DNA of 64,000 nucleotides from Gymnorhina tibicen (lineage: Eukaryota; Chordata; Aves; Passeriformes; Artamidae), in assembly GCA_013399875.1 (NCBI GenBank), contig VXAZ01001668.1, positions 1,364,001 through 1,428,000 of the forward strand, read 5' to 3'. Both the position numbers and the translations under genes were made by a program. A model generated the notes under the pieces. It had not been told where the DNA came from and made no database searches. It was given only the letters and a program-made list of their open reading frames with translations. This document shows, piece by piece, positions 61,559 to 64,000 of this stretch; position 1 is the first letter of the stretch; every line of letters starts with the position of its first letter.

Positions 61559-62692
61559 AAAGCTCACATTCAGGATGCATTAATCTGAAAACAAGTGTAC
61601 TTTTGTGTCTGGGGAGTATTATTTTCATTGCCATCAATTTAGAACATAGATAGACTGTGATTCTAGCTTCACTATCAGGTTGCCCCGCAGGCTGAGACCC
61701 CTCCCCAGGCCACTCTATTTAATTTAGACTAATCTAAAGCTAAGTGAAACTTTGTACCCTCTCTGATTTCTTCTTATGATGGGGAACACTCTGATTTCCC
61801 CTTCCCCAGTGACCTGCTCGGAGTGGCTGGAGGAACGGGGAAAGGAGAGGTACACAGGGAAATGCCCCCAGGTAAGGGGAATTGTTTGTGCCAGCTGACA
61901 GCCTGGGAACAGATGGATGGCAAAAGTGTTCAGCCACCCTAGCAGTTTTTGTTAGTTTGACTTTTCCTTCACTTTTACACTGTCCTGCTGAAGGTAGCCT
62001 TTGGTACACGAATTTTTCACTGCGTTGCAAATACTGACAGATAAATCTCCCACGGAGCAGAATGAAATCCAGAACTTTTGCTGCTCTTACCCCTTTCTTG
62101 TGCTCCTGTGTTTGCAGTGACATTCGATATGGCAGGAACTGGGCTCTGTATTTTTCATGTTGGTGTCTTCGAGGGTTAATTTTATTTTTCCTGAAATTAA
62201 ATTCTCAGCAAATTGAAGGAAGGATTTGGTAAAACAGGTGCCCCGAGGCAGATGCACTGAGGACAGTCTGCATCCCTCATTCTCAACCTCTCTTTAGAAG
62301 GTTTTAGTGCTGGGAAGGGAGAAGGGCTTGATGTGAGCGTGTGGGACTCTGCATGGACAGGCATAAGTTCAGAGCTGAGCCTTCATGTTCACTGAAACAC
62401 ACAGTGAGCAGGATACGGGGATCTCTCACAGTTGTTGAGACAGTCTGATGTAATTAATTTGACACCATTTGCAATCTTTTTTCTAGAAAAGTTTAATTTA
62501 CTACAGCTTGCAACTCCTTGTGAGATTTAGTGGCATCAATGTCTATGTGAGAACCTGTTTTGGGCAGCATCTGATATCAGGACAGCTTTGGTGACTTTGC
62601 TGGATCTTTTCTTCTTGTCCTTTGAAATGTACAGACTCATCCAGAGAAAGACTCTTGCTATAATTTATGTAAATACTCATAATTAAGGTTGG

Positions 62693-62723
62693 TATTATTA
62701 TTATTGTTATTATTAGTAATAAT
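62693..62723. repeat. (ATT)n microsatellite
   Basis: About ten trinucleotide units of TAT/ATT type with two single-base interruptions (GTTATT, AGTAAT), followed by T-rich low-complexity sequence to about 62757. Confidence 0.85.
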
Positions 62724-63401
62724 TTATTTGTTTTCCTTTTTTTTTCCTTTTGTTTTGTAACCCCCAAAATGACTTTCTATGGATAAGCCGAGTGAAGAAA
62801 ACAAATTCTGCCCAGTAATGATCCCAAAACGAGGATCACTCAGCAAGCAACACATAAAGAATCAGATTGTCATTTTATTTGGCCTCTCAACTTCTAGTTC
62901 AAGGAAGTAAGGAGAGGCAACTGCCTATGACTCTTACTGTTTTACAAAGCAAAATTTTGGGAATCTGCTCAAAGGCCTGAAAAAAAGATCTGCAGCAGTA
63001 TTTATTTTAAATGTGTCAATTAGTAAATTTTGATTGTTCTACCAATAACCAATAAATAAAATAGACTGAACAAGAAATTGAGGGTAGTCTGAGTAGCATT
63101 TGGAAAACATGTTTAAAGTGGAATGTTTAATTCTTAAAATGGAACAGTGTGGAAATATTCAGCAGGTCTAAAAAGGTACTGCTATTGTGAATTTTCCTGA
63201 AGTCTTTGGCTTCAGCGTTTCCACAAAAAAAGTGTTAGATGTGATGAAATTATTAAACCGATTAGTTCTAATTGACCTTAGATTTTAGAGGGGAAGATAT
63301 GTTAAGGAAGGAGAGGTCCTAAATTTACCTCCTGGGTGCTGCTGGGCCTGATTATGTTTCTCATACACAATTGTGGTTTTCTGATTTAGACTTGCAACAC
63401 A

Positions 63402-63430
63402 AAAAAAAAAAAAAGTCAGCAAAAAAAAAA
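63402..63430. repeat. Interrupted poly(A) tract
   Basis: Two long A runs are separated by GTCAGC. This is simple sequence with no recognisable retroelement upstream. Confidence 0.7.
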
Positions 63431-64000
63431 TCTTATTTTTGTCTGGTGGCTCACAAAACTTGCACGAACAAGACTTTTATGTGTGTGAAACTGCCAAACT
63501 GGAGCCAGGGTCGGAACTCTCAAGGGGCTGAATATTGAGCAAAAGAGAGAAATGAAACAGCTGAGTTACTACACTGAGAAACATATGTGGTGCATTTACA
63601 CATTTACCAACATTCAGAAGATTTTCTGATATGTAGCTGCTCTCTTGAAAATTATGTACGTGGTTGTCTGGAGTTGCAACAGAACTGCAGGACCTATTTT
63701 GGCTTCTCAGGCAAATTATACAGAGTTGCAAAGAAGTTTATAAATGAGTATTTAGCCCTTAGAGAGAAACCTTTTTGGAGGAACCCTGACAGCCTAGTGG
63801 AGGAATAACAAGTCCTTTGAAAACTGTTTGCATGTATGTTCCCAGGACTGCAAAGCAATCTCTCTGAATTAGAGTATTTTTATTATGCTTTGTGTTAAAA
63901 AACCCCAGGAAATTATCTTGAAACAGCAATAATGTTGTTGCACCCAGTAAAGCCAAGAAATTTAAAGTTACGGCTGACACTGATCCTAACTGATGGAGCT

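Larger units (their letters stand above)
58396..64000. other. Intergenic, gene-free, to window end
   Basis: No gene is recognised. It contains a 13-A run near 58630, an ATT-type microsatellite at 62693-62723, interrupted poly(A) at about 63402-63430, and a low-stop-density stretch at 61185-61558 listed separately. Remaining open frames are short and domain-free. Confidence 0.6.

Overview
The window is AT-rich vertebrate genomic DNA, almost certainly from a bird. It shows GT-AG spliced exons, multi-kilobase introns, a long 3' UTR and a diagnostic avian CR1 LINE 3'-end fragment at 37861-38040. I see no prokaryotic gene arrangement, rRNA, tRNA or CRISPR array.

Positions 1 to about 31.8 kb hold the 3' part of one plus-strand gene that I recognise as RAB11FIP2 (Rab11 family-interacting protein 2, a class I FIP). 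Five coding exons are visible: 1-174 (entered mid-exon), 11146-11588, 12282-12741, 23581-23626 and 27237-27464. They join in frame into 449 residues plus a stop, corresponding to about residue 61 to the C-terminus of a protein of about 509 residues (human: 512). The protein carries most of a C2 domain, a serine-rich linker with a DPF and two NPF motifs, a third NPF, and the C-terminal Rab11-binding helix. The exon with the start codon, the first ~60 codons and the promoter lie upstream of the window. A 3' UTR of about 4.3 kb follows, with a distal pair of AATAAA signals (31771, 31795) and two plausible internal ones.

From about 31.8 kb to 64 kb I find no gene. The interval is single-copy-looking, poor in interspersed repeats (one clear CR1, two short CR1 remnants, a few simple repeats), and has several stretches that look like conserved noncoding DNA: unusually open reading frames with no recognisable protein, clustered TAATTA homeodomain cores, and local CpG-rich patches. 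From general knowledge of the human locus, the neighbour downstream of RAB11FIP2 is the homeobox gene EMX2 across a gene desert, so this is probably part of that regulatory landscape. That is inference: only alignment to other vertebrates can show which stretches are conserved.

I found no new multi-gene system. The best second-look items are two near-perfect DNA palindromes in RAB11FIP2 introns (9338-9368 and 23683-23702), a decayed 33-bp tandem repeat (16646-16776), a CpG-rich mini-island in the desert (about 58290-58395), and the candidate conserved elements.
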